Shown here: positions 28,039 to 36,674 of the stretch, piece by piece
How positions within the stretch are numbered: the stretch's first letter is position 1
Layout of the letters: each line of letters begins with the position of its first letter
Notes under the pieces: generated by a model
Told to the model about the DNA's origin: nothing
Databases searched by the model: none
Seen by the model: only the letters and a program-made list of their open reading frames with translations
Position numbers and translations under genes: made by a program
DNA from: JAWKIJ01 sp041394325
Lineage (GTDB): Bacteria; Actinomycetota; Acidimicrobiia; Acidimicrobiales; Microtrichaceae
Direction of reading: 5' to 3'
Length of the DNA: 64,000 nt
NCBI GenBank assembly: GCA_041394325.1
Contig: JAWKIJ010000001.1
Coordinates: 2,418,001-2,482,000, forward strand

Positions 28039-29577
28039 TCAGGGTGTGGCCCACTTGATACGAAGGTAGGACTCGACCTGTGCCTGTTCGGAGGTGCTGA
28101 GTCGGCGGTCGTAGATCAGCAGCTCCGCGTAGTCGATGTTCGGGGCGTTGTCGATGTACCCGATCCGGAGCCCGCCGGAGGTGGAGGCCGCGGAGTAGCC
28201 GCTGGAGAGCGCGCCGGTGCCGCGATTGATCCGAAGGCCGTTGTGGCCGGCGGAGGAGTCCTTGTAGGCGTCGACGAGGGTTGCGTCACCGACGTTCGTG
28301 ACGTTGCAGACCGATGCGCGGTTCTGGGTGGCGTCGCCGGGGTCGAAGTAGTAGCACCCATTGGACCAGGGCAGGTGCATGCTCCAGCGGTTGTTGGCGC
28401 CGTTGTTCGTACCGTGCAGAGACAGTGTCCAATCCGGGACGCGGGCGTTCTCACGGACGACCACGAATAATTGGATGTCGGCCGGCGAGTTCAACAGGTC
28501 GGGGCCGCGCAGTTCCCCCGCGTTGTCGACGCGAACGGGTGCAAGACCGTTGATGGTCGAGGTCGTCCAGGTCATCGGGGTTCCCGAGGTGGTTATCTCG
28601 TCGTGGCCCGGTCGAACGTCCCGCCAGCAGCGGACCTCGCCCCCGGGGGTCGCTCCGGTGGAGCACGAGTCGTCACTGAAGAGGGTGCCGGGACTCGACG
28701 CGCCGAGCCACCAGACGAGGCCTGCGGTCACCGGCTTCCAGGCTCCGGCGGTGAACGAGCCGGCGGTACCGGTCGAACCAGCGAACTCGGCGTTGGAGAC
28801 GCGGAAGGAATGGGTGGTGCCCACCATCACGAGGCCGAGCGTCATCGCCACGACCGTTCCTCGGTGGAATCGGCCGGACCCGCCACCTCGGCGCGCAGAC
28901 TCGCTCCCGCTCATGGACGTGCCGCGGTCGTCGACGTGACGTGCCGGGCACGGTGGATTCCGGCGTGCCGTGTCGACGAGCGCGGTGGAGCCGATCCTCG
29001 CGGCGACGCCCGTCACCGCGCACCATCCCGCGAGTCGGAGCCAGTCGTGTTCCCGGAGCCACGAGATGGGAAGCCCGACGTAGGGGATGACGACCCTGAC
29101 TCGACCGATCACGTCACCGCGGTGTAACGGAGTCGAGTCGCTCCGGGCGTTGGCGTCGCCCTTCGTGACGAGCGTGCCGTCGGGGCGTTCGGCGACGACC
29201 CGGTGCGTCACGGTCCGTCCGTCGGTCTCGAAGGCGACGAGGGCCCGGTCGAGGTCCTCGTCGCCGCTCGGGGTGTCGAGCACCACCACGTCGCCGATCC
29301 CGACCGCCGGGCTCATCGAGCCACCCTCGATCACCAGTGGCGCGTGAAAGCCGTAGGCCCCCGCCAGGATCAGCGACGCGGCCACCATGCTGAGTTGGGC
29401 CCACAGGAAGGTGCGCGCGGCGACTCCCAGGCCCTGTCGCGCCATCCTCCCGTAGAAGGTGAGCCTCGATGGGCGCTCACGCGACCGCGACACCCTCGAA
29501 GGGGATCGGTCCAGCGGGCCGTCGTGGCGGTCCTGTCCCGGCCCGCCGACGATCGAAGGTGGGTGAAGGACGCTCAT
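28039..29577 (-). CDS. SipW-like signal peptidase fused to a LamG-type surface protein
   Basis: A 513-residue open frame with two distinct parts. Residues about 40-215 are a S26 signal peptidase of the ER/SipW type: LILAGAYGFHAPLVIEGGSMSPAVGIGD with the catalytic Ser, then RTVTHRVV with His replacing the usual Lys. Residue 222 onward looks like a separate precursor: MSGSESARR, a hydrophobic helix, NAEFAGSTGTAGSFTAG like TasA/camelysin N-termini, then a concanavalin-like domain (WSMHLPWSNGCYYFDPGD to DYAELLIYDRRLS). No stop lies between. Either a true fusion or an indel hiding the stop; a second start at 28914 is possible. Preceded by eight bases to the TasA-like gene. Confidence 0.7.
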   Translation of the reverse strand: MSVLHPPSIVGGPGQDRHDGPLDRSPSRVSRSRERPSRLTFYGRMARQGLGVAARTFLWAQLSMVAASLILAGAYGFHAPLVIEGGSMSPAVGIGDVVVLDTPSGDEDLDRALVAFETDGRTVTHRVVAERPDGTLVTKGDANARSDSTPLHRGDVIGRVRVVIPYVGLPISWLREHDWLRLAGWCAVTGVAARIGSTALVDTARRNPPCPARHVDDRGTSMSGSESARRGGGSGRFHRGTVVAMTLGLVMVGTTHSFRVSNAEFAGSTGTAGSFTAGAWKPVTAGLVWWLGASSPGTLFSDDSCSTGATPGGEVRCWRDVRPGHDEITTSGTPMTWTTSTINGLAPVRVDNAGELRGPDLLNSPADIQLFVVVRENARVPDWTLSLHGTNNGANNRWSMHLPWSNGCYYFDPGDATQNRASVCNVTNVGDATLVDAYKDSSAGHNGLRINRGTGALSSGYSAASTSGGLRIGYIDNAPNIDYAELLIYDRRLSTSEQAQVESYLRIKWATP

Positions 29578-29584
29578 GGCCCAC

Positions 29585-30193
29585 TCAGGCGGAGTGGATC
29601 TCCCAGGTGAACGAGGCCGAGGCACTGTCGCTCTGGGAGGCGTCGGGCGTGTCGGCGGCGAGCGTGACGACGAACCGGTAGGTCCGGGAGAGGTCCCCCG
29701 AGGAGGGGGTGAAGCCGCTGATGCCGTCGGTGTAGTCGCCGTGGTCTGCCGCAAGGTCGGCGAGGGTGCCCGTGTACATGGTCGAACCGGAGACGAAACC
29801 CGAGCAGTTGCCGAACGCTCCCCCGGTGCCCTGTTCGATCGTGACGTCGAGGTGGTCCGCGAAGTCGTCGACGTTGGCGGTGAGCTCTGAATAGAGGCGG
29901 ATCGCGGCCAACTGGAAGGAGGTTCCGGTGTAGGTGACCTGGATGCAGCGGGTCGCGGTGCTCGATGGGACGAGATCGCCGAGGGTGAACATCGCGGAGC
30001 CGGAGTCGTCGTCTGAGAGGGTGACCGCGCTCGCGGCGAACGAGTTCGAGGCGTTGGCGGTGGTCGTGGAGAACGCCGCCTGGGACGCCCTCCAGATCAG
30101 TGTGGACGAGACGAGGAGCCCGAGCACCGCGGCGAGCCCCCTTCGAGCGGCCGCCCGACGACGACGGGCGTGACGGAATTGTTCTCGCATCAT
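29585..30193 (-). CDS. TasA/camelysin-like SipW-dependent surface protein
   Basis: A 202-residue exported protein. Arg-rich start, hydrophobic helix GLAAVLGLLVSSTLIW, then ASQAAFSTTTANASNSFAA, the pattern of SipW-dependent signal peptides, followed by an all-beta domain with acidic patches (LSDDDSGSAMFTLGDLVPSS, FTWEIHSA end). In Bacillus such proteins form matrix fibres after SipW cleavage; the SipW-like peptidase gene follows eight bases later, supporting the same role here. ATG 30193 has GGGGAG nearby. Confidence 0.75.
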   Translation of the reverse strand: MMREQFRHARRRRAAARRGLAAVLGLLVSSTLIWRASQAAFSTTTANASNSFAASAVTLSDDDSGSAMFTLGDLVPSSTATRCIQVTYTGTSFQLAAIRLYSELTANVDDFADHLDVTIEQGTGGAFGNCSGFVSGSTMYTGTLADLAADHGDYTDGISGFTPSSGDLSRTYRFVVTLAADTPDASQSDSASASFTWEIHSA

Positions 30194-30442
30194 TTCGCTC
30201 CCCGACGCTCGGTTCTCGCGGACTCCCATGGACTCCCCAATGGATAGGTCGGACGAACCAGCGCCGAATTGAGCCGTTCGGCCCATCACGTTACGGGTGC
30301 TCCCGCGTCCGGTGGTGGATGCCGGGCGCCTCCGCTCCGGATTGCCGACCGACTGTCGGTTGACTCGGGAGCCGTCCGGGACGAGGCTCGCAAATGGGGA
30401 TGATCACGGCGTGCAGCCGCGATCGGGGGAAAGGTGCAAACC

Positions 30443-31051
30443 ATGTTCGTTCAGGTATTTCAAGGCCGTACCAACGATCCGGAGGCGCTCCGTGGTCGGA
30501 TGGAGGTGTGGCAGGAGGAGGTGCAACCCGGAGCCACCGGCTACCTCGGCTCGACGGGTGGGGTGACGTCCGACGGCGATGCCGTCTTCGTCGCGCGATT
30601 CGAGAGTGCGGAGGCGGCCGACCGGAACAGCCGACGACCGGAACAGTCTGCGTGGTGGAGTGGGACCGAGCAGTGCTTCGACGGTCCGGTCTCCTTCCAC
30701 GACAGCGTCGACGTCCAGGAGATGGATCACGGCGATCGGGACCGGGCCCGGTTCGTGCAGGTCATGGAGGGCCACATCTCGGACCCGGCAAGGGCGCGCG
30801 CCCTTCACGACAGCGCAGGAGAGGCGTTACGCACGCTGCGACCCGATCTCCTCGGATCGATCGTGGCGTACCACGGCGAGGATGCCTTCACCGAGGTCGC
30901 CTACTTCACCTCCGAATCCGAGGCCCGCCAGGCGGAAGCCAACATGGCGCAAGAGATGCCCGCGGAGTTCGCGGACTTCGACCAGGTCATGAAGGTCGAG
31001 CGGTATCTCGACCTCACCGACCCCTGGTTGGTGTCGGCGCATCCGGCCTGA
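30443..31051 (+). CDS. duplicated dimeric alpha-beta barrel (ABM-like) protein
   Basis: A 202-residue protein that repeats one fold twice: MFVQVFQGRTNDPEALRGRM in the first half and RFVQVMEGHISDPARARAL in the second, each followed by a strand with aromatic residues (VFVARFESAEAAD; EVAYFTSESEARQAE). These are ferredoxin-like barrels as in ABM monooxygenases or stress-responsive dimeric barrels. No catalytic residues can be named and function is unknown. Either ATG 30443 or GTG 30434 could start it; GGGAAAGG favours the first. Confidence 0.65.
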   Translation: MFVQVFQGRTNDPEALRGRMEVWQEEVQPGATGYLGSTGGVTSDGDAVFVARFESAEAADRNSRRPEQSAWWSGTEQCFDGPVSFHDSVDVQEMDHGDRDRARFVQVMEGHISDPARARALHDSAGEALRTLRPDLLGSIVAYHGEDAFTEVAYFTSESEARQAEANMAQEMPAEFADFDQVMKVERYLDLTDPWLVSAHPA

Positions 31052-31102
31052 CGGACGGACCCGACGTCGCGGAGGTGGCCGGGCGGATGGTGGCACCACC
31101 GC

Positions 31103-31108
31103 TAGGTT
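31103..31108 (+). promoter_or_regulatory. -10 of leaderless promoter, cupin-like gene
   Basis: TAGGTT fits TANNNT and ends seven bases before ATG 31115, which has no ribosome site. Confidence 0.5.
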
Positions 31109-31114
31109 GCGGCG

Positions 31115-31507
31115 ATGAACGACGTGCCACACCTTCTCGCGCCGATCGGCGGAGCCGAGCAGCAGACCTTCGCGGGTTGCCAGATCGACATCGTCCCGGC
31201 CGGAAACGGACGCCTGAAGCGGATCGTCTACCCCGTCGGTCACCGCTGGTCCGACGCGATCAGGCCCCTGGTGGGAACCGAACTCTGTCGCCACCACCAT
31301 GTCGGCTACCTCGCGGCCGGCACCCTGGTATTCGAGTACGAGGACGGTTGCAGGTCGACCTACGAGGCCCCCGTCGCGGTGGACGTTCGACCGGGCCACG
31401 ACGCCTATGTGGTGGGTGACGAGCCGGCGGTGCTGGTGCAGGTGGACTTCGGCCCGTCCACGGAGTCGGTGCTGGGGTTGCCGGCAGCGCACCTCCATCA
31501 GGAGTGA
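31115..31507 (+). CDS. small cupin-like protein
   Basis: A 130-residue beta-rich protein with a cupin pattern: RHHHVGYLAAGTLVFEYEDG (His cluster then Gly turn) and AVDVRPGHDAYVVGDEPAVLVQVDFG for the second motif. The three His could bind a metal. No enzyme activity can be assigned. ATG 31115 fits a leaderless transcript. It is convergent with the metallo-hydrolase gene. Confidence 0.65.
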   Translation: MNDVPHLLAPIGGAEQQTFAGCQIDIVPAGNGRLKRIVYPVGHRWSDAIRPLVGTELCRHHHVGYLAAGTLVFEYEDGCRSTYEAPVAVDVRPGHDAYVVGDEPAVLVQVDFGPSTESVLGLPAAHLHQE

Positions 31508-31552
31508 GCCGGCCCCTCGGCACCGTGTCGACCGGCGGGCCTGGAGGATTCG

Positions 31553-32455
31553 TTACGCGGGTCTCGGGTGAGGAGGGTCGGGCACACGACAGACTCCGTG
31601 CCGTGGTGGCTGCCGTCCTTTCGCGGAGGTTGTCGATCCCGGTGTCTGCTCGGCACCTTCGACGGCGAGCCGGACCGGGCACGACGCACTGGTGATCGCC
31701 TCTGCCAACAGGGTGTCGGCAGCGTCGTCGGTGCGGCCCGGCGCGTGGTGGAACAGCACGAGTTCACGGGCGCCGCTTTCGGCGGCGAGGGCCACCGCCT
31801 GTTCCATGGTCGAGTGGCCGTAGTTGGCGGCGGCCGCCGACTCGCCGGCGAGGAACTGAGCGTCGTGGACCAACACGTCCACCTCGTCCGCGAGCTCGAG
31901 TGCCGCGAGCCTCGCCGGGCCGTCGGCCGCAGGGAGGTGGTCGGGGATGTAGGCGAACGAGCCGTGATCGTCCTCGACCCGGTAGCCGAAGGTTCGGCCG
32001 CCCTTGTGCGGTACCTCCCGAACGAGAATACGAAGGTTCTCGATCTCGTTCCAGCCTTCTTCGACGGCGTCGAAACACCAGGTGCCGAGGAGACCGTCGG
32101 GCCCGATCGGAAAGTGCGGTGGTGACATCGAACGGGAGAGCCGGTCGAACGCCGGCTCATTGTCGGCCGGCATCAGCAGGGTCACGGAGGCATCTGGCCG
32201 ATCTCCGGCGGCGAAGAAGGGCAGACCCTGAACGTGGTCCCAGTGGAGGTGCGTGAGCAGGATGGTGCCCACGAAGGCGGAACCGTCGAGGAGTGGGGTG
32301 ACCGCCCTGAGTCCCGTCCCGGCGTCCAACACCAGGCGAGGTCGATCCGAACCGTCGGGCCACACCGCTACGCACGAAGTGTGGCCGCCGACCCGAACGA
32401 ACTCGGCCCCAGGTGCGGGTGTCGAACCCCTCACGCCGCAGTAGCGGAGTCTCAC
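31553..32455 (-). CDS. metallo-beta-lactamase-fold hydrolase
   Basis: A 300-residue MBL-fold protein. Start MRLRYCGVRGSTPAPG, zinc motif TILLTHLHWDHVQGLPFF, later ligands in YIPDH, LVHDAQF and ELVLFHHAPGRTD, as in PhnP/RNase-Z-like phosphodiesterases. The start overlaps the stop of the cNMP-binding gene by four bases, so both are translated together; a phosphodiesterase acting on a cyclic nucleotide would fit but is inference. The last 25 residues are Pro-rich and poorly conserved. Confidence 0.8.
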   Translation of the reverse strand: MRLRYCGVRGSTPAPGAEFVRVGGHTSCVAVWPDGSDRPRLVLDAGTGLRAVTPLLDGSAFVGTILLTHLHWDHVQGLPFFAAGDRPDASVTLLMPADNEPAFDRLSRSMSPPHFPIGPDGLLGTWCFDAVEEGWNEIENLRILVREVPHKGGRTFGYRVEDDHGSFAYIPDHLPAADGPARLAALELADEVDVLVHDAQFLAGESAAAANYGHSTMEQAVALAAESGARELVLFHHAPGRTDDAADTLLAEAITSASCPVRLAVEGAEQTPGSTTSAKGRQPPRHGVCRVPDPPHPRPA

Positions 32456-33471
32456 GCCGGCGTCGACCCGGTGGTCGGCCGATCCTCCTCGCGGCGGTGT
32501 CGCCGGCTGATGGTCGCCAGCGCGTCGCGGTCGACCTGGTCGGCGGCGATGGTGGCGACCTTCACCTTCGTCAGAGCGCGCAGCGTCGAGGTGCGCGTGC
32601 CTTCCTCGAGCACGGCGCGCTCGCCGAGGATGGCGCCGGGGCCTACCTCCGCCAACGGCTCGCCGCCGACCTCCACCGACAGGACCCCGTTGAGCAGCAG
32701 GAACACATCGTCACCGGGCGCGCCCTGCTCGGTCAGGGTCGCACCCGCCTTCACCTTGCGGATGCCCGGTTTGGCGCCGCCTCTCATGATGAGCGTGGCC
32801 ACATCGCGCTCCAGGGCGGTTTCGACCTCTGTGACAAGCACCTCGGAGTCCTGGTCACCCCAGGGAGTGTGCTTGCCGAACGAGTGCCGCCACCAGTCCT
32901 TGAAGTCGGCCAGTCCGGCCTTGGCGGTCAGCTTGCCGTTGGCGTCGTAGACCCAGTGGCGTGGAAAGGTGCTGGCGCCGAGCAGTTCGTGTTCGACCTG
33001 GCCGTCGGCGTGGACCGTAAGGGCCAATGTGCTCCACACGGTCGGTGCCTGGAACTGCACGAACGGCGGATGGTTTACCCGCCGAGGTGCGGGCACGGCG
33101 GTGTGGCCACCGACCGTCTGCACGAAGCGGGCTGTCGTCTGGGTGCGCTCGATCGGCGCCTGGATGTCGGGTAGCGCGACGGCGGCGAACGTGGCGGACG
33201 AAGCGCCGACGGCGACGGTCGTCGCACCCATGAGGCATCCCCCGTCGTAGCCGGCATCGACGATGCGGCCGTCCTCGACCTCGATCCACGCCGCCAGTCG
33301 GTTGGCGAAACGGAAGCGGTCCTCGTCGCGCAGCGCCTCGAGGTCGTCGATCACGTCTGGTGGTGGATCGTCGTAGTGCGTGAAGCCGGTGTCGAACACG
33401 GCCTTGTTCAGACCGGTGACGGCTTCGGAGGGTATCCAGCTGAGGCTTGTGACGGATGAATGGTGACGCAT
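32452..33471 (-). CDS. protein with C-terminal cyclic-nucleotide-binding domain
   Basis: A 339-residue protein. The C-terminal part (about 235-325) is a Crp-like cNMP domain: VKAGATLTEQGAPGDDVFLLLNGVLSV, GPGAILGERAVLEEGTRTSTLRA. The Arg in the GERAxxEEGTRTST phosphate cassette is kept, so binding is plausible. The first 230 residues (ATTVAVGASSATFAAVALPDI, WWRHSFGKHTPWG) form an unrecognised beta-rich domain with no DNA-binding helix. ATG 33471 has AGGGAG upstream; it follows a lipoprotein gene by 31 bases and overlaps the MBL gene. Cyclases at 2385 and 34445 could supply ligand. Confidence 0.75.
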   Translation of the reverse strand: MRHHSSVTSLSWIPSEAVTGLNKAVFDTGFTHYDDPPPDVIDDLEALRDEDRFRFANRLAAWIEVEDGRIVDAGYDGGCLMGATTVAVGASSATFAAVALPDIQAPIERTQTTARFVQTVGGHTAVPAPRRVNHPPFVQFQAPTVWSTLALTVHADGQVEHELLGASTFPRHWVYDANGKLTAKAGLADFKDWWRHSFGKHTPWGDQDSEVLVTEVETALERDVATLIMRGGAKPGIRKVKAGATLTEQGAPGDDVFLLLNGVLSVEVGGEPLAEVGPGAILGERAVLEEGTRTSTLRALTKVKVATIAADQVDRDALATISRRHRREEDRPTTGSTPA

Positions 33472-33502
33472 GGCCTGCTCCCTTGCTGCGTGGTACGGCC
33501 GT

Positions 33503-34288
33503 CTACTTGACGGTGAACTCCTGGGCCATGCCCTGCATGGCATGCGGAGTGCCCTCGGGGTCGGCTCCGGCGCTCATCATCGAATCCCAGGCTTCCTGGG
33601 TCGAGCCGACCGGTAAGAAGCACAGCGCTGCGTAGCGTCCGGGCTTGAGGTCAACCACGGCACCAGCCGTGTCGCCGATCGGAGCGAAGGCCTGGCCCAC
33701 CATGGTGGTCTTCGTCGCTGCTTCGTCCTGGGGCAGTGCCAACAATTCGTCGAGGCTTTCGGCCACGCCGTCGTTGATCCGAAGGAGCAGCATCTCGTGA
33801 AACTCCTTGCCGGAGTTCGTCACGCTGATGGCCTTGCGTCCGGCGTCCAGCTCATGGGCGATTCCGGCGAAGGAGTACTCCTCCACTGTCACGTCCATGC
33901 GTTGGAACTCGCACTCGGAGGCGGTGAACGCGACAAGGGCGGAGTAGGCGGCATTGAACTCCGGCGTGGGTGGGCCGCTGTTCTCCGGGTCGGCCAGAAT
34001 GGCGCGGCCGAAGTCGATTACGACCGTTGCGTCGTCCGCCAACTGGGCGGGCACGGTTGCCTCAAGGGCGTCGAGCGCGGCCGAGGCCTTCTTGGCAGCG
34101 GCCGGCCCCTCGCCCGCTGGGTCGTCGCCTGATCGGCGGCCAGGAAGTTGTCGCAGAACGCCCGCCCGACCGTCCTCGCCTGCGGTTGGCGTCGTCGTTT
34201 CTGCGGTGTCGTCGCCGGAACACGCTCCCAGCAGAAGCAGACTGCTCACGCCGACCGACAGCGCCACTCGTCGAATCCCTCGGTGCAT
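33503..34288 (-). CDS. lipoprotein with cupredoxin-like domain
   Basis: About 261 residues: signal with lipobox LLLLGACSGDD, helical middle (KASAALDALEATVPAQLAD), and a C-terminal beta domain with SVTNSGKEFHEMLLLRI, GRYAALCFLP and HAMQGMAQEFTV, where His, Cys, His and Met are spaced as in type I copper sites. Between 34080 and 34160 another frame reads AFCDNFLAADQA, so two compensating indels may alter about 25 residues. A periplasm-side, membrane-anchored copper or redox role is inferred. ATG 34288 has AGGGGA upstream. Confidence 0.7.
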   Translation of the reverse strand: MHRGIRRVALSVGVSSLLLLGACSGDDTAETTTPTAGEDGRAGVLRQLPGRRSGDDPAGEGPAAAKKASAALDALEATVPAQLADDATVVIDFGRAILADPENSGPPTPEFNAAYSALVAFTASECEFQRMDVTVEEYSFAGIAHELDAGRKAISVTNSGKEFHEMLLLRINDGVAESLDELLALPQDEAATKTTMVGQAFAPIGDTAGAVVDLKPGRYAALCFLPVGSTQEAWDSMMSAGADPEGTPHAMQGMAQEFTVK

Positions 34289-34444
34289 CTTGTATTCCCC
34301 TGTGGTTGGCCCGGGTCTCTGCCTTGCACCGTATGGACGCGCCGAGTCGACGCCCAGGGCACAGACCGGTGTCCACGAGTGGTGCTGGCACCCCCCGATC
34401 ACGGGCGGTTCCCTCCCTTGTGACCTCATGCGGATCGGTGTCTC

Positions 34445-35791
34445 ATGAATGCCGTGGGCAACGACGGTCAGATCACGGTGTTCCTCGCCGACGACAACGT
34501 CCTGGTGCGCGAGGGGGTGCGAGCGCTGTTGGGCATCGAGAAGGACCTCGAGGTCGTCGGGGTCGCCGCCGACTACGACGAGTTGGTGGCGGGGGCCGAC
34601 GCCGCCGGGCCTCAGGTCGTGGTGACCGACATACGGATGCCGCCCAACTTCCAGAACGAGGGGATCGAGGCGGCGAAGGAGGTTCGCAAGCGCCACCCGG
34701 GCACCGGCATCGTCATCCTGTCGCAGTACGACGATCCCGAGTACGCCATCGCTCTGCTCGACGAAGGAGCGGCGGGCTACGCGTACCTGTTGAAGGACCG
34801 GGTCTCCGACGGCAACCAGCTGGCGCGAGCGATCCGCGAGGTCGCGACCGGCGGGTCGATGCTCGACCCCGAGATCGTCCAGGCGCTGGTCCTGCCCGTG
34901 CGCGCCGAGGGCGACCTGAGCAGCCGCGACGAGGAGCTGCTGCGCCAGGTCGCCGAAGGGCGACCGGTCAAGGCCATCGCCGCGTCGACGGGCACCACGC
35001 CCGAAGCGGTCAACGACGCGATCGAAGCCCTCTTCCTCACACTCGCCAAGGGCGCGAGCGCCGGTCAAGCGAGTGCTCTCCGCCGCCTGCGGCTCTTGCA
35101 GAAGGCCATCGTCGATCGGGAGGAGCAGGGCGAGACACTCAGCCGCCTACTGCCGGGGGGCATCGCGGAACGCCTCCGGACCGATCGCGCCGCAATCGAG
35201 CAGACCGAACGGCTGATCGTGACGGTCTTGATGTCCGACGTCCGTGGCTACTCGGGGATCGCCGAGCGAACGGATCCCACGGTGTTGGCCGGGATGTTGA
35301 ACGAGCATCGGCGCGAGATGAACGCGGCGATCCTCGAACTCGACGGCACCGTGATGCAGTACGTCGGTGACGCCGTGATGGCCGTGTTCGGTGCCCCGCT
35401 TCCACAGGAGGACCACGCCGACCGCGCCGTTCAGGCGGCGACCGCCATGCACGCTCGACAACGCAACCTGAACTCGACCTGGGAATCGCAGGGCTTCCCG
35501 GCGTTCGGGCTGGGGATCGGGTTGTCGACCGGCGAGGTCGCGGCGGCGCTCCTCGGCAGCGACGAGCGCCTGGAGTACACGCTGGTCGGCGACACGGTGA
35601 ACCTCTCCCAACGCCTGCAGGATCTCGCACGTCCGGCCGGGACGACCGTCATCAGCGATGCCACCATGAACAGCCTCTCCGCGCCCCCCGACCTGCAGCC
35701 GCTCGAACCCCAGCAGGTCAAGGGGCGGGAGACACCGGTGATCGCCTATCGCATCACCCCTGAATCGACTCTGAAGGCGTCGGAACGATGA
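34445..35791 (+). CDS. receiver - HTH-like - class III cyclase response regulator
   Basis: A 448-residue three-part protein. Residues 8-130 are a receiver (VFLADDNVLVREGV, phosphoacceptor in VVVTDIRMPP, AYLLKDRVSD). Residues 155-205 resemble a worn LuxR helix-turn-helix (LSSRDEELLRQVAEGRPVKAIAASTG). Residues 245-440 are a class III cyclase with VTVLMSDVRGYSGIAER (metal Asp and FT-like region), MQYVGDAVMAVFGAPLP and TLVGDTVNLSQRLQDLA, the last containing the transition-state Asn. It should be an active, phosphorylation-controlled cyclase. Downstream are an ABC ATPase and a NarL-type kinase on the same strand. Confidence 0.85.
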   Translation: MNAVGNDGQITVFLADDNVLVREGVRALLGIEKDLEVVGVAADYDELVAGADAAGPQVVVTDIRMPPNFQNEGIEAAKEVRKRHPGTGIVILSQYDDPEYAIALLDEGAAGYAYLLKDRVSDGNQLARAIREVATGGSMLDPEIVQALVLPVRAEGDLSSRDEELLRQVAEGRPVKAIAASTGTTPEAVNDAIEALFLTLAKGASAGQASALRRLRLLQKAIVDREEQGETLSRLLPGGIAERLRTDRAAIEQTERLIVTVLMSDVRGYSGIAERTDPTVLAGMLNEHRREMNAAILELDGTVMQYVGDAVMAVFGAPLPQEDHADRAVQAATAMHARQRNLNSTWESQGFPAFGLGIGLSTGEVAAALLGSDERLEYTLVGDTVNLSQRLQDLARPAGTTVISDATMNSLSAPPDLQPLEPQQVKGRETPVIAYRITPESTLKASER

Positions 35792-35864
35792 TCGGCTGCT
35801 GTGTAGCGTCTCCTCCCGACCTCCGCGGGGAACACGCCCATTTCCGATCCGGAGGATCACACAC

Positions 35865-36593
35865 ATGAAATCTGAACCGGTACTCCAGGTGCGCGGTGCC
35901 CGCCGGACCTTCGAGGCGGAACTGGCACCGGTGCGCGCTCTTCGCGGTGTCGATCTCGACGTGTCACCTGCCGAGTTCGTGGCGATCATGGGCCCGTCGG
36001 GCTGCGGCAAGTCGACGCTGTTGAACCTGATCGCCGGACTCGATATCGCCGACGACGGTGAGATCATCCTCGCCGGCGAGCTGCTCACCGGACAGGACGA
36101 GGACTGGTTGGCCCGCATGCGGCGCCGGCACATCGGCATCGTGTTCCAGTTCTTCAATCTTCTCGAGGGCATGTCGGCACTCGAGAACGTGGTGCTGCCG
36201 GCCATGATCGCGGGTGCCAAGCGAAAGGCTGCCGAGAGTCGAGCTCGCGACCTCCTCGACCTGCTCGGCGTGGGCGGCAAGGCCGGCGACCTCCCGGCAG
36301 TACTGTCCGGGGGCCAGCGCCAGCGCCTTGCGATCGCTCGCGCCCTGGCCCACGAGCCCACGTTGCTGCTGGCCGATGAGCCGACGGGTGCGCTCGACAC
36401 CGAAGGCGGACGCGAGGTTCTCGAGCTGTTCCGGCGCCTCCACGACGACGGCCAGACCATCTTGATGGTGACCCACAGCGACGAGGTCGCGGCGGGGGCC
36501 GATCGCATCGTCCATATGCGCGACGGCCGTGTCGAGGAGACGGGGTCCGACGCGGTCGGTGCCGGCGTCGGAGCGCCGACGGCCACAAGCTGA
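35865..36593 (+). CDS. LolD/MacB-type ABC transporter ATPase
   Basis: A 242-residue ATPase of the lipoprotein/macrolide exporter type: Walker A GPSGCGKSTLLNLIAG, Q-loop FQFFNLLEGMSALENV, signature LSGGQRQRLAIARAL, Walker B LLLADEPTGALD, H-loop MVTHSDEVA. GGAGG precedes ATG 35865. No FtsX/MacB permease is adjacent; the next gene is a histidine kinase, so the partner permease must be elsewhere or the subunit serves another transporter. Confidence 0.9.
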   Translation: MKSEPVLQVRGARRTFEAELAPVRALRGVDLDVSPAEFVAIMGPSGCGKSTLLNLIAGLDIADDGEIILAGELLTGQDEDWLARMRRRHIGIVFQFFNLLEGMSALENVVLPAMIAGAKRKAAESRARDLLDLLGVGGKAGDLPAVLSGGQRQRLAIARALAHEPTLLLADEPTGALDTEGGREVLELFRRLHDDGQTILMVTHSDEVAAGADRIVHMRDGRVEETGSDAVGAGVGAPTATS

Positions 36594-36674
36594 CCGGAAA
36601 GATGTTCGAGTGACGGATCTCTGCAGGCTCGACCTTGCCGGAGCGCGCGCCACGGGTACCGATCGGGGTGCAGC

